Source: UBA11612 sp964475755
GTDB lineage: Bacteria > Pseudomonadota > Alphaproteobacteria > Rhodospirillales > Rhodospirillaceae
Length of the DNA stretch: 64,000 bases
Reading direction: 5' to 3'
NCBI GenBank assembly: GCA_964475755.1
Contig: CAYYXR010000005.1
Span: 32,257-96,256 of the forward strand
Made by a program: the position numbers and the translations under genes
Shown here: positions 24,954 to 32,067 of the stretch, one piece after another
Numbering within the stretch: position 1 is the first letter of the stretch
Layout of the letters: each line of letters opens with the position of its first letter
The notes under the pieces: model-generated
The model's database searches: none
The model's input: the letters and a program-made list of their open reading frames with translations, nothing else
Told to the model about the DNA's origin: nothing

Positions 24954-26792
24954 TTATGCGCCCGGTTGCCAGATTTCCTCGGCCTTTTCGACCCGCTCGC
25001 GGACCTTGGCTTGCTGCTCGCGCAGGGCCACCGGTACGCGGTCGCCGAACTGCTCGAACAGAGCGTTTTGGTCCTCGATCTCGCGAATAGCCGAAGCCCG
25101 GTCGACTTCCATCAAGTGGCCGAATGTTTCCTTGTCGAATTCAAGGCCGTTCCAATTTAGGTCTTCATAGGTGGGCATCACCCCGAAAGGACTTTCGACG
25201 CCTTTGCCACGTCCGCGTACGCGATCAATGATCCATGCCAAGGGGCGCATATTTTGACCGAAGCCCGGCCAAATGAATTTACCGAGACCATTTTTGCGGA
25301 ACCAATTGACGCGGAAAATCGCGGGCGGGTTTTTCACCTTGTCTTTCATGGCAAGCCAGTGGCCCCAGTAGTCGGCCATGTTGTAGCCGCAGAACGGAAG
25401 CATCGCCATTGGATCGCGGCGAACAGCGGCTTGGTTCTCCGCCGCCGCCGTGGCTTCCGAGCCCATCGTCGCGGCCAGATACACACCGTGTTCCCAATCA
25501 TAGGATTGAAACACGAGCGGGAACGTGTGGCTCATGCGGCCACCGAAGATGAATGCGCTGATGGGCACGCCTTTGGGATCGTCCCACGCCGGGTCCAATG
25601 TCGGGCAGCTGCTTGCCGGCGCCGTAAATCGCGCGTTGGGATGGGCGGCGGGCCGGCCTGAGTCCGGCGTCCAATCATTGCCTTGCCAGTCGGTCAGGTG
25701 CGCCGGTGGTTCATCAGTCATGCCTTCCCACCAAATGTCGCCGTCATCGGTCATGGCGACATTGGTAAAGATGGTATCCCGTTCAACGAGTTTCATCGCG
25801 TTGGGATTGGTGCTTTCCGATGTCCCGGGTGCGACGCCAAAATATCCTGCTTCCGGGTTAATCGCGTGCAACTGTCCGTCTGCGCCGGGCTTGATCCAGG
25901 AAATATCATCGCCGACGGTGTAGGCTTTCCAGCCTTCAAAGCCCTCCGGCGGAATGATCATCGCCAGATTTGTTTTGCCGCATGCGCTTGGAAACGCGGC
26001 GCCGACATAGGTTTTCTCGCCTTCAGGTGATTCAAGACCGAGAAGCAGCATGTGTTCGGCGAGCCAGCCTTCTTCACTGGCCATCTTAGAAGCGATGCGA
26101 AGCGCAAAACATTTTTTGCCTAACAGCGCATTGCCGCCGTAGCCGCTGCCGAAAGACCAAATTTCCCGGTCTTCCGGAAACTGAACGATGTATTTTTCTT
26201 CTGGATTGCACGGCCAGGGCTCATCCTGTTGTCCGGGTTCGAGCGGCGCCCCGACAGAGTGAATGCACGGCACGAAATCTCCATCGTCGCCCAACACGTC
26301 GAGGACTTGCTGACCCATACGCGTCATGATCCGCATATTCACGACGGCATAAGCGGAGTCCGTAATCTGTATGCCAATGTGGGCAATCTCCGAGCCCAGT
26401 GGTCCCATGCTGAACGGAATGACATACATGGTGCGCCCGCGCATGCAGCCGTTGAACAATCCGCGCAGCGTTTCGCGCATCTCTGCCGGATCTGCCCAAT
26501 TGTTGGTCGGGCCCGCATCGTCTTCGGTTTTGCTGCATATAAATGTGCGGTGCTCAACGCGCGCGACATCGCCGGGGTGCGAACGGCACAGGTATGAATT
26601 CGGACGCTTTTTCTCGTTCAGCCTAATAAAAGTGCCGGCTTCGACCATCTCCGCGCAAAGCCTGTCGTATTCCTCCTGTGACCCATCACACCAATGGACT
26701 TGATCCGGCTGGCACAGGGCTGCCATCTCGTCGACCAGGGCGTTCAGTTTGAGGTTGCCATCGCTTTGCGTGCGTACGTTGGTGTTCAGCAT
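24954..26792 (-). CDS. pckG: Phosphoenolpyruvate carboxykinase (GTP)
   Basis: 612-residue GTP-dependent PEP carboxykinase: oxaloacetate + GTP to PEP + CO2 + GDP, the gluconeogenic entry step. Family features are SYLCRSHPGDVARVE near the N-terminus, the P-loop FPSACGKTNLAMI with the catalytic Cys of the GTP class, and the guanine-binding region in the C-terminal third (FRVNWFRKNGLGKFIWPGFG). Length is typical (about 600 residues; ATP-type enzymes are about 540 and lack these motifs). Many alphaproteobacteria use the ATP type, so this is informative. The start is preceded by a weak ribosome binding site and a 331-nt leader/promoter region. Confidence 0.95.
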   Translation of the reverse strand: MLNTNVRTQSDGNLKLNALVDEMAALCQPDQVHWCDGSQEEYDRLCAEMVEAGTFIRLNEKKRPNSYLCRSHPGDVARVEHRTFICSKTEDDAGPTNNWADPAEMRETLRGLFNGCMRGRTMYVIPFSMGPLGSEIAHIGIQITDSAYAVVNMRIMTRMGQQVLDVLGDDGDFVPCIHSVGAPLEPGQQDEPWPCNPEEKYIVQFPEDREIWSFGSGYGGNALLGKKCFALRIASKMASEEGWLAEHMLLLGLESPEGEKTYVGAAFPSACGKTNLAMIIPPEGFEGWKAYTVGDDISWIKPGADGQLHAINPEAGYFGVAPGTSESTNPNAMKLVERDTIFTNVAMTDDGDIWWEGMTDEPPAHLTDWQGNDWTPDSGRPAAHPNARFTAPASSCPTLDPAWDDPKGVPISAFIFGGRMSHTFPLVFQSYDWEHGVYLAATMGSEATAAAENQAAVRRDPMAMLPFCGYNMADYWGHWLAMKDKVKNPPAIFRVNWFRKNGLGKFIWPGFGQNMRPLAWIIDRVRGRGKGVESPFGVMPTYEDLNWNGLEFDKETFGHLMEVDRASAIREIEDQNALFEQFGDRVPVALREQQAKVRERVEKAEEIWQPGA

Positions 26793-27123
26793 CTTTTATA
26801 AGGTTCCCGTACGGCGGCCGGAGCGGCCTAAATGTTCTCCCATGCGCATTGGGAATGCGCGTTGTTTGTCGGCATGTCTTTCGCACTCCAGGCGAGCCTG
26901 CGCAAGCGGGGAATTCCTGTCGTTGCATTGATGCTGCAAGTGCGTTCTGCCGCTAGAAAATTTCTGCAGAAACACTGGCAGCGAAGCTCCGCAATGCTGC
27001 GCCGCAAACACTTGTCCACAGGCGCGCTTCAAGCGCCGCGCGTGGGCGCTATTGGCGTGAGTTTTGGGAACCGATTCAGGGCGCCGTTCGCCGCGTGTAA
27101 TCGGCGCGTGGCATCCGCGCTTT
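26793..27123. promoter_or_regulatory. Non-coding region between pckG and the P-II gene with several palindromes
   Basis: No convincing gene in 331 nt. Three inverted repeats are visible: GCGCATT-GGG-AATGCGC (26844-26860), a 12-bp perfect palindrome TTTCTGCAGAAA (26961-26972) and GCGCTT-C-AAGCGC (27024-27036). The second is a plausible dimeric repressor operator for pckG, which is transcribed leftward from here; the first could be a leader hairpin. No -35/-10 pair was convincing. Confidence 0.4.
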
Positions 27124-27462
27124 TTAGAGAGCGGCCGCTCCCCGTTCCGAGGTCCGAATTCGAATAACCTCAGTGACCGGAGATACAAAGATCTTTCCAT
27201 CACCGATTTTACCGCTCTGCGCAGCCTGGGAAATGGCTTCAATTGCCGCTTCCACTTGGCTGTCGTCCAAAACGACGTCAACTTTCACCTTCGGTAGAAG
27301 ATCAACGACGTATTCCGCGCCTCGATATAGTTCCGTATGGCCTTTTTGACGGCCAAAGCCCTTCACTTCCAAAACAGTCAGTCCCTGAATGCCTAAATCG
27401 TTCAGGGCCTTCTTCACGTCTTCCAATTTAAAGGGCCGGATAATGGCTTCTATTTTCTGCAT
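27124..27462 (-). CDS. P-II family nitrogen regulatory protein (first of two)
   Basis: 112-residue P-II signalling protein. Starts MQKIEAIIRPFKLEDVKKAL; the T-loop contains GFGRQKGHTELYRGAEY with Tyr51 available for uridylylation; the C-terminal signature GDGKIFVSPVTEVIRIRT is present. It senses 2-oxoglutarate/ATP/ADP and controls nitrogen targets such as glutamine synthetase adenylylation, NtrB or AmtB. No glnA follows inside the window, so I leave GlnB versus GlnK open. Start 27462 fits the family N-terminus, with ggggag upstream; the longer frame is spurious. Transcribed away from the porin-P-II-AmtB operon. A weak sigma-54-like site lies at 27646-27661. Confidence 0.93.
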   Translation of the reverse strand: MQKIEAIIRPFKLEDVKKALNDLGIQGLTVLEVKGFGRQKGHTELYRGAEYVVDLLPKVKVDVVLDDSQVEAAIEAISQAAQSGKIGDGKIFVSPVTEVIRIRTSERGAAAL

Positions 27463-27645
27463 GAAACGGAACTCCCCTTGTGCTCTCGTCCTACCCATAC
27501 GCCGCACATCCGTGGCGTACAGAACCCTCCCGGGCATCGAGACCTAATTTACACGATCAATTGGGTGGCGCGAGCCTCCTTCTGCAAGCAGGGAGGAGAT
27601 TGGGGTATTTCCCCCTGAGCGACCGCCGGGAGACTCAATCTTCCG

Positions 27646-27661
27646 TGCCGCCAAAGTGCCA
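27646..27661 (-). promoter_or_regulatory. Possible sigma-54 promoter for the leftward P-II gene
   Basis: On the minus strand TGGCACTTTGGCGGCA keeps the invariant GG-N10-GC spacing and a perfect TGGCAC -24 half, but the -12 half is CGGC instead of TTGC. Transcription would give a leader of about 170 nt containing a CTCC..GGAG hairpin near 27576-27600. Weak alone; more credible because a good sigma-54 site serves the divergent operon. Confidence 0.35.
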
Positions 27662-27711
27662 GCGTCACCACTTCCCAACAGTTGATGAAATATTAACCAC
27701 CAAGTTATTAC

Positions 27712-27730
27712 GTGATTAAAATTTAATCAC
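27712..27730. promoter_or_regulatory. Perfect 9+1+9 palindrome, candidate operator
   Basis: GTGATTAAA-A-TTTAATCAC, a perfect AT-rich inverted repeat in the 464-nt divergent region between the two P-II loci, about 120 nt upstream of the sigma-54 promoter. It does not match NtrC, CRP or FNR spacing. The rest of 27463-27926 shows no gene. Confidence 0.45.
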
Positions 27731-27848
27731 AAATTATATGCGCTGCAAAAGTCCGGGATTCAGCGGGTGGCTGGGGATAACTATATAACCAACTGATAAT
27801 AAACAATTTAAAAATATAAACTGTGGCGTTTTTGCAACGCAATAAAAC

Positions 27849-27864
27849 TGGCATGCTTCTTGCG
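27849..27864 (+). promoter_or_regulatory. Sigma-54 (RpoN) promoter of the porin-P-II-amtB operon
   Basis: TGGCATG-CTTC-TTGCG matches the -24/-12 consensus TGGCAYG-N4-TTGCW at all but the last base, with the required GG-N10-GC spacing. The predicted start of transcription is near 27875, about 50 nt before the porin start. The AT-rich stretch at 27775-27830 could hold an IHF or activator site; no clear NtrC box was found. Confidence 0.82.
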
Positions 27865-27926
27865 GTATAAGGGGGCGTACTACTGCGTTTATTAACCTTC
27901 CAACTCGAACTCATGGGAGTATGCAC

Positions 27927-28625
27927 GTGAAAACAAGAACTATCAGCCTAGTGGCAGCAGCAGTCGCACTCGGTACGCCGGGAATTGCAGCGGCAAAGGA
28001 CCTGCCGGGAGAATTCTCCGGTAACGTTGCGATCGCAACCGACTACGTCTATCGCGGTTTTTCGCAAACCCTTGAAGAGCCGGTCATCCAGGGCGGTCTC
28101 GATTGGGATAGCGGCATGGGATTCTATGTCGGTACCTGGGGCTCCAACGTCAACTTCGGCGACGGCGACAATGCCCACGTCGAGTTGGACTTCTACGGCG
28201 GTTATGCCGGCTCAGTCGATGCGTTCTCTTATGACGTCGGCTTTATCTATTACCTGTATCCCGGTGCCAGCAACGCGCTCAGCTATGATTTCTGGGAAAT
28301 CTACGGCTCCGCTGGATATGACTTTGACGTCGCCTCGGTGTCCGCGGGTATCGCATGGACTCCCGACAACTTCGGCGGCACTGACGACGCCATCTATTTC
28401 AGCGGCGGTATCGCTATTCCGATCGCCGACATTCTGAGCGTTGACGCCAACGTCGGATATTACGACTTCACCGGCGGCGGTAACTATTGGGACTGGAACA
28501 TCGGCGCCACGTTGAGCGTCTATGACTGGTTCGACGCTGATCTTCGCTACTACGACACGGATGTCGCAGGCTGTGTGAACAGCTGTGAAAGTCGCGTCGT
28601 ATTCGCGGTCTCACGCAGCTTCTAA
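27927..28625 (+). CDS. TorF family putative porin (TIGR02001-like)
   Basis: About 232-residue outer-membrane protein. Signal peptide MKTRTISLVAAAVALGTPGIAAA, then FSGNVAIATDYVYRGFSQT, the hallmark start of this porin family, followed by beta-hairpins rich in Gly/Tyr/Asp and a terminal FAVSRSF with C-terminal Phe. An ATG at 27921 is in frame, but GGGAG lies only 1 nt before it; the GTG at 27927 has 7-nt spacing and is the likelier start. First gene downstream of the sigma-54 promoter, 81 nt before the P-II gene, so it may admit ammonium or another nitrogen source across the outer membrane (inference). Confidence 0.85.
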   Translation: MKTRTISLVAAAVALGTPGIAAAKDLPGEFSGNVAIATDYVYRGFSQTLEEPVIQGGLDWDSGMGFYVGTWGSNVNFGDGDNAHVELDFYGGYAGSVDAFSYDVGFIYYLYPGASNALSYDFWEIYGSAGYDFDVASVSAGIAWTPDNFGGTDDAIYFSGGIAIPIADILSVDANVGYYDFTGGGNYWDWNIGATLSVYDWFDADLRYYDTDVAGCVNSCESRVVFAVSRSF

Positions 28626-28706
28626 TCGGAGAGCTCTCCGCCACGGAAGCCAAATAAGAGTCGTGGGAAGTTAATCCAGGATTCACAAAGGAGAAGAGGG
28701 CAGAAA

Positions 28707-29045
28707 ATGAAACTGATTATGGCGGTTATAAAACCGGGGAAGCTCGAAGAGGTGCGAAATGCGTTGGTAGGTCAAGGGACGCAGGGGATGACCGTGAGCG
28801 AAGTTCGTGGCTTCGGTCGCCAACGCGGACATAAGGAACTCTATCGGGGTGCCGAATATGAGGTGGAGTATCTGCCCAAGGTGAAAATTGAGCTTGTTGT
28901 CGACGATGGCGACGCGGCCAAGGCTGTTGAGGTTATTACCGAAGCAGCCAAGGTCGGCGCTATCGGCGACGGCAAGGTCTTTGTTCTCCCCGTGGAGCAA
29001 GCAGTGCGTATCCGTACCGGTGAATCCGGTGCGGCCGCGCTTTAA
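28707..29045 (+). CDS. glnK: P-II family nitrogen regulator, GlnK type
   Basis: 112-residue P-II protein (MKLIMAVIKPGKLEEVRNAL). T-loop GFGRQRGHKELYRGAEYEVE with Tyr51; C-terminal signature GDGKVFVLPVEQAVRIRT. It is immediately upstream of amtB, the classical GlnK position, and GlnK plugs AmtB when ammonium is plentiful. The body differs from the first P-II gene mainly in the N-terminal strand and T-loop flank. The ribosome binding site aaggagaag is strong. Expected to be induced under nitrogen limitation via the sigma-54 promoter upstream of the porin. Confidence 0.94.
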   Translation: MKLIMAVIKPGKLEEVRNALVGQGTQGMTVSEVRGFGRQRGHKELYRGAEYEVEYLPKVKIELVVDDGDAAKAVEVITEAAKVGAIGDGKVFVLPVEQAVRIRTGESGAAAL

Positions 29046-29077
29046 TGCGCAGCCCTATAAAGTCAGGAGCTAAAAGA

Positions 29078-30430
29078 ATGAAACTGATAAAACATAAACT
29101 TATGACATTGGTGGGTGCCGGGGCGGCTTTGGTGTTGTTGGCTTCCCCCGCAGCCGCCGAAGTATCTGAAGAAGCAGCGTTTGTATTTAATACGTTCTCG
29201 TTCCTCGTCCATGGCTTCCTTGTGATGCTCATGGCCGCGGGCTTTGCCATGCTGGAATCCGGCCTGGTGCGCGCCAAAAATACAGCTGCGATTTGTTTGA
29301 AGAACATTGCTCTGTATTCCATTGCGGGCATCATGTTCTACCTCATCGGCTACAACGTGATGTACGTCGATGTGGGCAGCTACATGGGCTCGTTCAGCTT
29401 GCTGTACAATCCGTCCGGAGACGAGTTGGCTCTGATCAACGCCGACGAAGCAACGGATGAAATGGTATCTGCAGTTGTCGGCAACGGTTACTCAGTCATG
29501 TCCGATTGGTTCTTTCAGATGGTGTTCGTTGCGACTGCCGCGTCGATCGTGTCCGGTACCATTGCGGAGCGCATCAAGATCTGGCCGTTTATAATCTTCG
29601 TCGTGTTCCTGACAGCCTTCCTTTATCCTATCCAGGCGTCCTGGACCTGGGGTGGCGGGTTCCTGTCAGAAATGGGCTTTACCGATTTTGCCGGTTCAAC
29701 GCTCGTTCACTCTTGCGGTGGTTGGGCAGCTTTGGTTGGTGCCATTATCCTCGGTGCCCGCAAAGGTAAGTACGAAGGCGGTAAAGTGCACCCGATGCCT
29801 GGTGCAAACCTGCCGCTCGCTACTCTGGGTACGTTCATCCTGTGGTTTGGCTGGTTCGGCTTTAACGGCGGTTCACAGCTCGCCCTGGGCAGCGCCCTGG
29901 ATGCGGCCGCGATGGCGATCGTTTACGTCAACACTAACCTGGCCGCTGCGGCCGGCGTGGTGACGGCGATGATCCTGACCCAAGTCCTGTACGGCAAAAT
30001 GGATCTGACAATGTGCCTCAACGGCGCGCTGGCCGGTCTGGTTGCCATCACGGCGGGTCCTGATCTGCAGAACCACTTCCTGGCCCTGATTGTCGGTGCC
30101 ATCGGTGCGGTTCTCGCGGTGTTCACCGTTCCGTTGCTCGACAAGTTGAAGATCGACGATGTTGTGGGCGCCATTCCGGTTCACTTGGTGGCCGGTATCT
30201 GGGGCACACTTGCTGTCGGCATCTTCGGCGGCGGCAGCTTCGTCACGCAGCTGATCGGCGTGGTTGCGGTTGGCGTCTTTATGGTCATCACCAGCGCGAT
30301 CATCTGGCTTGCTCTCAAGTTCACGATCGGGCTGCGTGTCAGCGAAGAAGAAGAGAGCCTGGGAGTCGATAAGACTGAACTGGGTCTTGAAGCATATCCT
30401 GAGTTCGGACAAGGATCGCTTAAGATTTAA
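29078..30430 (+). CDS. amtB: Ammonium transporter AmtB
   Basis: 450-residue channel. Cleavable signal-like N-terminus (MKLIKHKLMTLVGAGAALVL then LASPAAAE), then 11 membrane helices. Amt hallmarks include MLMAAGFAMLESGLVRAKN, the aromatic/His-lined pore region FAGSTLVHSCGGWAALVGA, FILWFGWFGFNGGSQLA and PVHLVAGIWGTLAVG, the two conserved pore His being in LVHS and PVHL. Start 29078 chosen because aggag lies upstream and the signal begins there. 32 nt after glnK, so co-transcribed; terminator downstream. Confidence 0.95.
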   Translation: MKLIKHKLMTLVGAGAALVLLASPAAAEVSEEAAFVFNTFSFLVHGFLVMLMAAGFAMLESGLVRAKNTAAICLKNIALYSIAGIMFYLIGYNVMYVDVGSYMGSFSLLYNPSGDELALINADEATDEMVSAVVGNGYSVMSDWFFQMVFVATAASIVSGTIAERIKIWPFIIFVVFLTAFLYPIQASWTWGGGFLSEMGFTDFAGSTLVHSCGGWAALVGAIILGARKGKYEGGKVHPMPGANLPLATLGTFILWFGWFGFNGGSQLALGSALDAAAMAIVYVNTNLAAAAGVVTAMILTQVLYGKMDLTMCLNGALAGLVAITAGPDLQNHFLALIVGAIGAVLAVFTVPLLDKLKIDDVVGAIPVHLVAGIWGTLAVGIFGGGSFVTQLIGVVAVGVFMVITSAIIWLALKFTIGLRVSEEEESLGVDKTELGLEAYPEFGQGSLKI

Positions 30431-30457
30431 ATTTGTTACGGTTAACTTACTTACTCA

Positions 30458-30488
30458 GCCTGGCCACTTCGGTGGCCGGGCTTTTTTT
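30458..30488 (+). terminator. Rho-independent terminator after amtB
   Basis: Ten-base stem GCCTGGCCAC/GTGGCCGGGC with a TTCG tetraloop and a run of seven T. The end of the T-run overlaps the stop codon of the convergent TAXI-like gene. Confidence 0.92.
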
Positions 30489-31980
30489 ATTCAGCGGCGT
30501 CTGAACTTATATTTTCAAAGAATGCATCCGCACCGATGTGCGTGGGAATTGTAAGGCCATTGTTTTTGGTTTGCCTGCTTATGAGGGCACCAATGGGGCT
30601 TCCCAGTCGGACATAATCCAATTTTCCGAAAACAAGGTTGAGGATATTTTCGACATTTTCTGTGGGCTCGGAGCTTAGAGTCACCAATGTCGCGGCCACG
30701 CCTGCGGTTACGATCGGGCGCCGTTGGCCCGGGTACGTCCAGGCGGGAATGGTCAGTGCGATATAGTTTGACGTTCCCGAGGTCATCAGCGCGATGGCGT
30801 CGCTGTCCAGGGGCAGGATGCGCGCTTTGCCCTCCAACAAGAGTGCATGAAGAGGTGCGGCCGGAGAGGCCGCTGTAGCGATTAGCGCATCGATAGAGCC
30901 GTCAGTCAGGAGGCTTATACCCTCATCAAACGTATACCCGTTTAAGTCCTCGGCGAGGCCAACAAGCGGAACGCGGTGCGCCCGCAGCACGTCGCCCGCT
31001 TCGATGTAGCTGGCGATACCAGACTCAATGTAGGCTGCACGTTTATCCGCCAATTCCGAAGCCGAAGCGATGGGGCTGCCGGCGAGCACCAATATATGAA
31101 TCGGCTTTGGGTATAAACTTGCGAGAACTCTGAGGTTCGGCGACGAGCCGAAAGATTCAAATGATCCTGTTCCGAGGATGGCCATGGACGCTTCGTTGTT
31201 TTGAATTATGGCCGCATTTACGCGCTCGTTTTTCAACAGGTTTAATGCTTCAAAAGAGTCTTTGACCGGGATATTGACGGCGCTTGTGTCGTGATCGCCT
31301 GCAACGCGGGCCAATGCGTTTACCAAACGCCAGTTCACCGTGCCTTGCGGTCCGCTGGCGACGGCAAGTCCACCTTCGATCCGTGCAATGCGGGCAGCAA
31401 TAAAGCGCTCTGCGGCTTCCAATTCCTCGGTGACTATTTGTTCATGAGCAGGGGAGTCGGTGGAGTCAAACCCGGTGCTCGCGACACTCCATATCCTGCT
31501 TATTAAGCCGATATGGGCAGGGCCGGACTCCTCGTCTTTGATGGCGCTGGAATTTGCGCCGGACCGGATGCGCCAATTTTCACCGTCCTTGACGTATGCA
31601 ATCCGCCCGTTGATTTGGATGAGGTCTCCGGCCTTATTTCCCGCCGGCGTGATGCCGGAGGATTCTGTTGGTTCCGCGCCCAGCAAATTCAGAAGCGCGG
31701 CTGCGTTTGGCTGGTGCCAGTTCCCGAAATCGTGGAAACGGCGCACCTTGAGAACCGCGTCGTACTCGACGTTTGTTTCATCTTCCGGCCATGACAATAG
31801 TGGGCTGTTGCTCCAATCCGCCGCGACAACTTCCAAGAGGCCGGGAGAGAACTCGTCTTCAATATATGTTTGAAGGTCCGAAGCGAGATTGCCGGGCGCG
31901 GGCCCGGCGTTGCAGGACGCCAGCAGAAGGGCCGCGATCAGTTCTGCCGCGCGGACTCTATGACGAAATGCGGTGATCAT
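30487..31980 (-). CDS. Lipoprotein with C-terminal TAXI-type solute-binding domain
   Basis: 497-residue lipoprotein: signal ends in lipobox LLASC. Residues ~30-185 are an extra N-terminal region (VEYDAVLKVRRFHDFGNWHQ and similar) of unknown family. Residues ~190-497 resemble the TAXI group of TRAP solute-binding proteins: the double-lobed pattern with VNIPVKDSFEALNLLKNERV, LRVLASLYPKPIHILVLAGS and ADKRAAYIESGIA. TAXI proteins are normally about 320 residues with a neighbouring TRAP permease; none is here. The ligand is unknown. It may be a sensor or orphan receptor rather than a transporter part. Confidence 0.65.
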   Translation of the reverse strand: MITAFRHRVRAAELIAALLLASCNAGPAPGNLASDLQTYIEDEFSPGLLEVVAADWSNSPLLSWPEDETNVEYDAVLKVRRFHDFGNWHQPNAAALLNLLGAEPTESSGITPAGNKAGDLIQINGRIAYVKDGENWRIRSGANSSAIKDEESGPAHIGLISRIWSVASTGFDSTDSPAHEQIVTEELEAAERFIAARIARIEGGLAVASGPQGTVNWRLVNALARVAGDHDTSAVNIPVKDSFEALNLLKNERVNAAIIQNNEASMAILGTGSFESFGSSPNLRVLASLYPKPIHILVLAGSPIASASELADKRAAYIESGIASYIEAGDVLRAHRVPLVGLAEDLNGYTFDEGISLLTDGSIDALIATAASPAAPLHALLLEGKARILPLDSDAIALMTSGTSNYIALTIPAWTYPGQRRPIVTAGVAATLVTLSSEPTENVENILNLVFGKLDYVRLGSPIGALISRQTKNNGLTIPTHIGADAFFENISSDAAE

Positions 31981-32067
31981 TTCATGCGTAACGTTACAGC
32001 GAGTGATTAAAAGGACCGCCGCGGCGCCTAATGCCCGAAAGCTTCAATTTGGAATGCAATCGCTATA

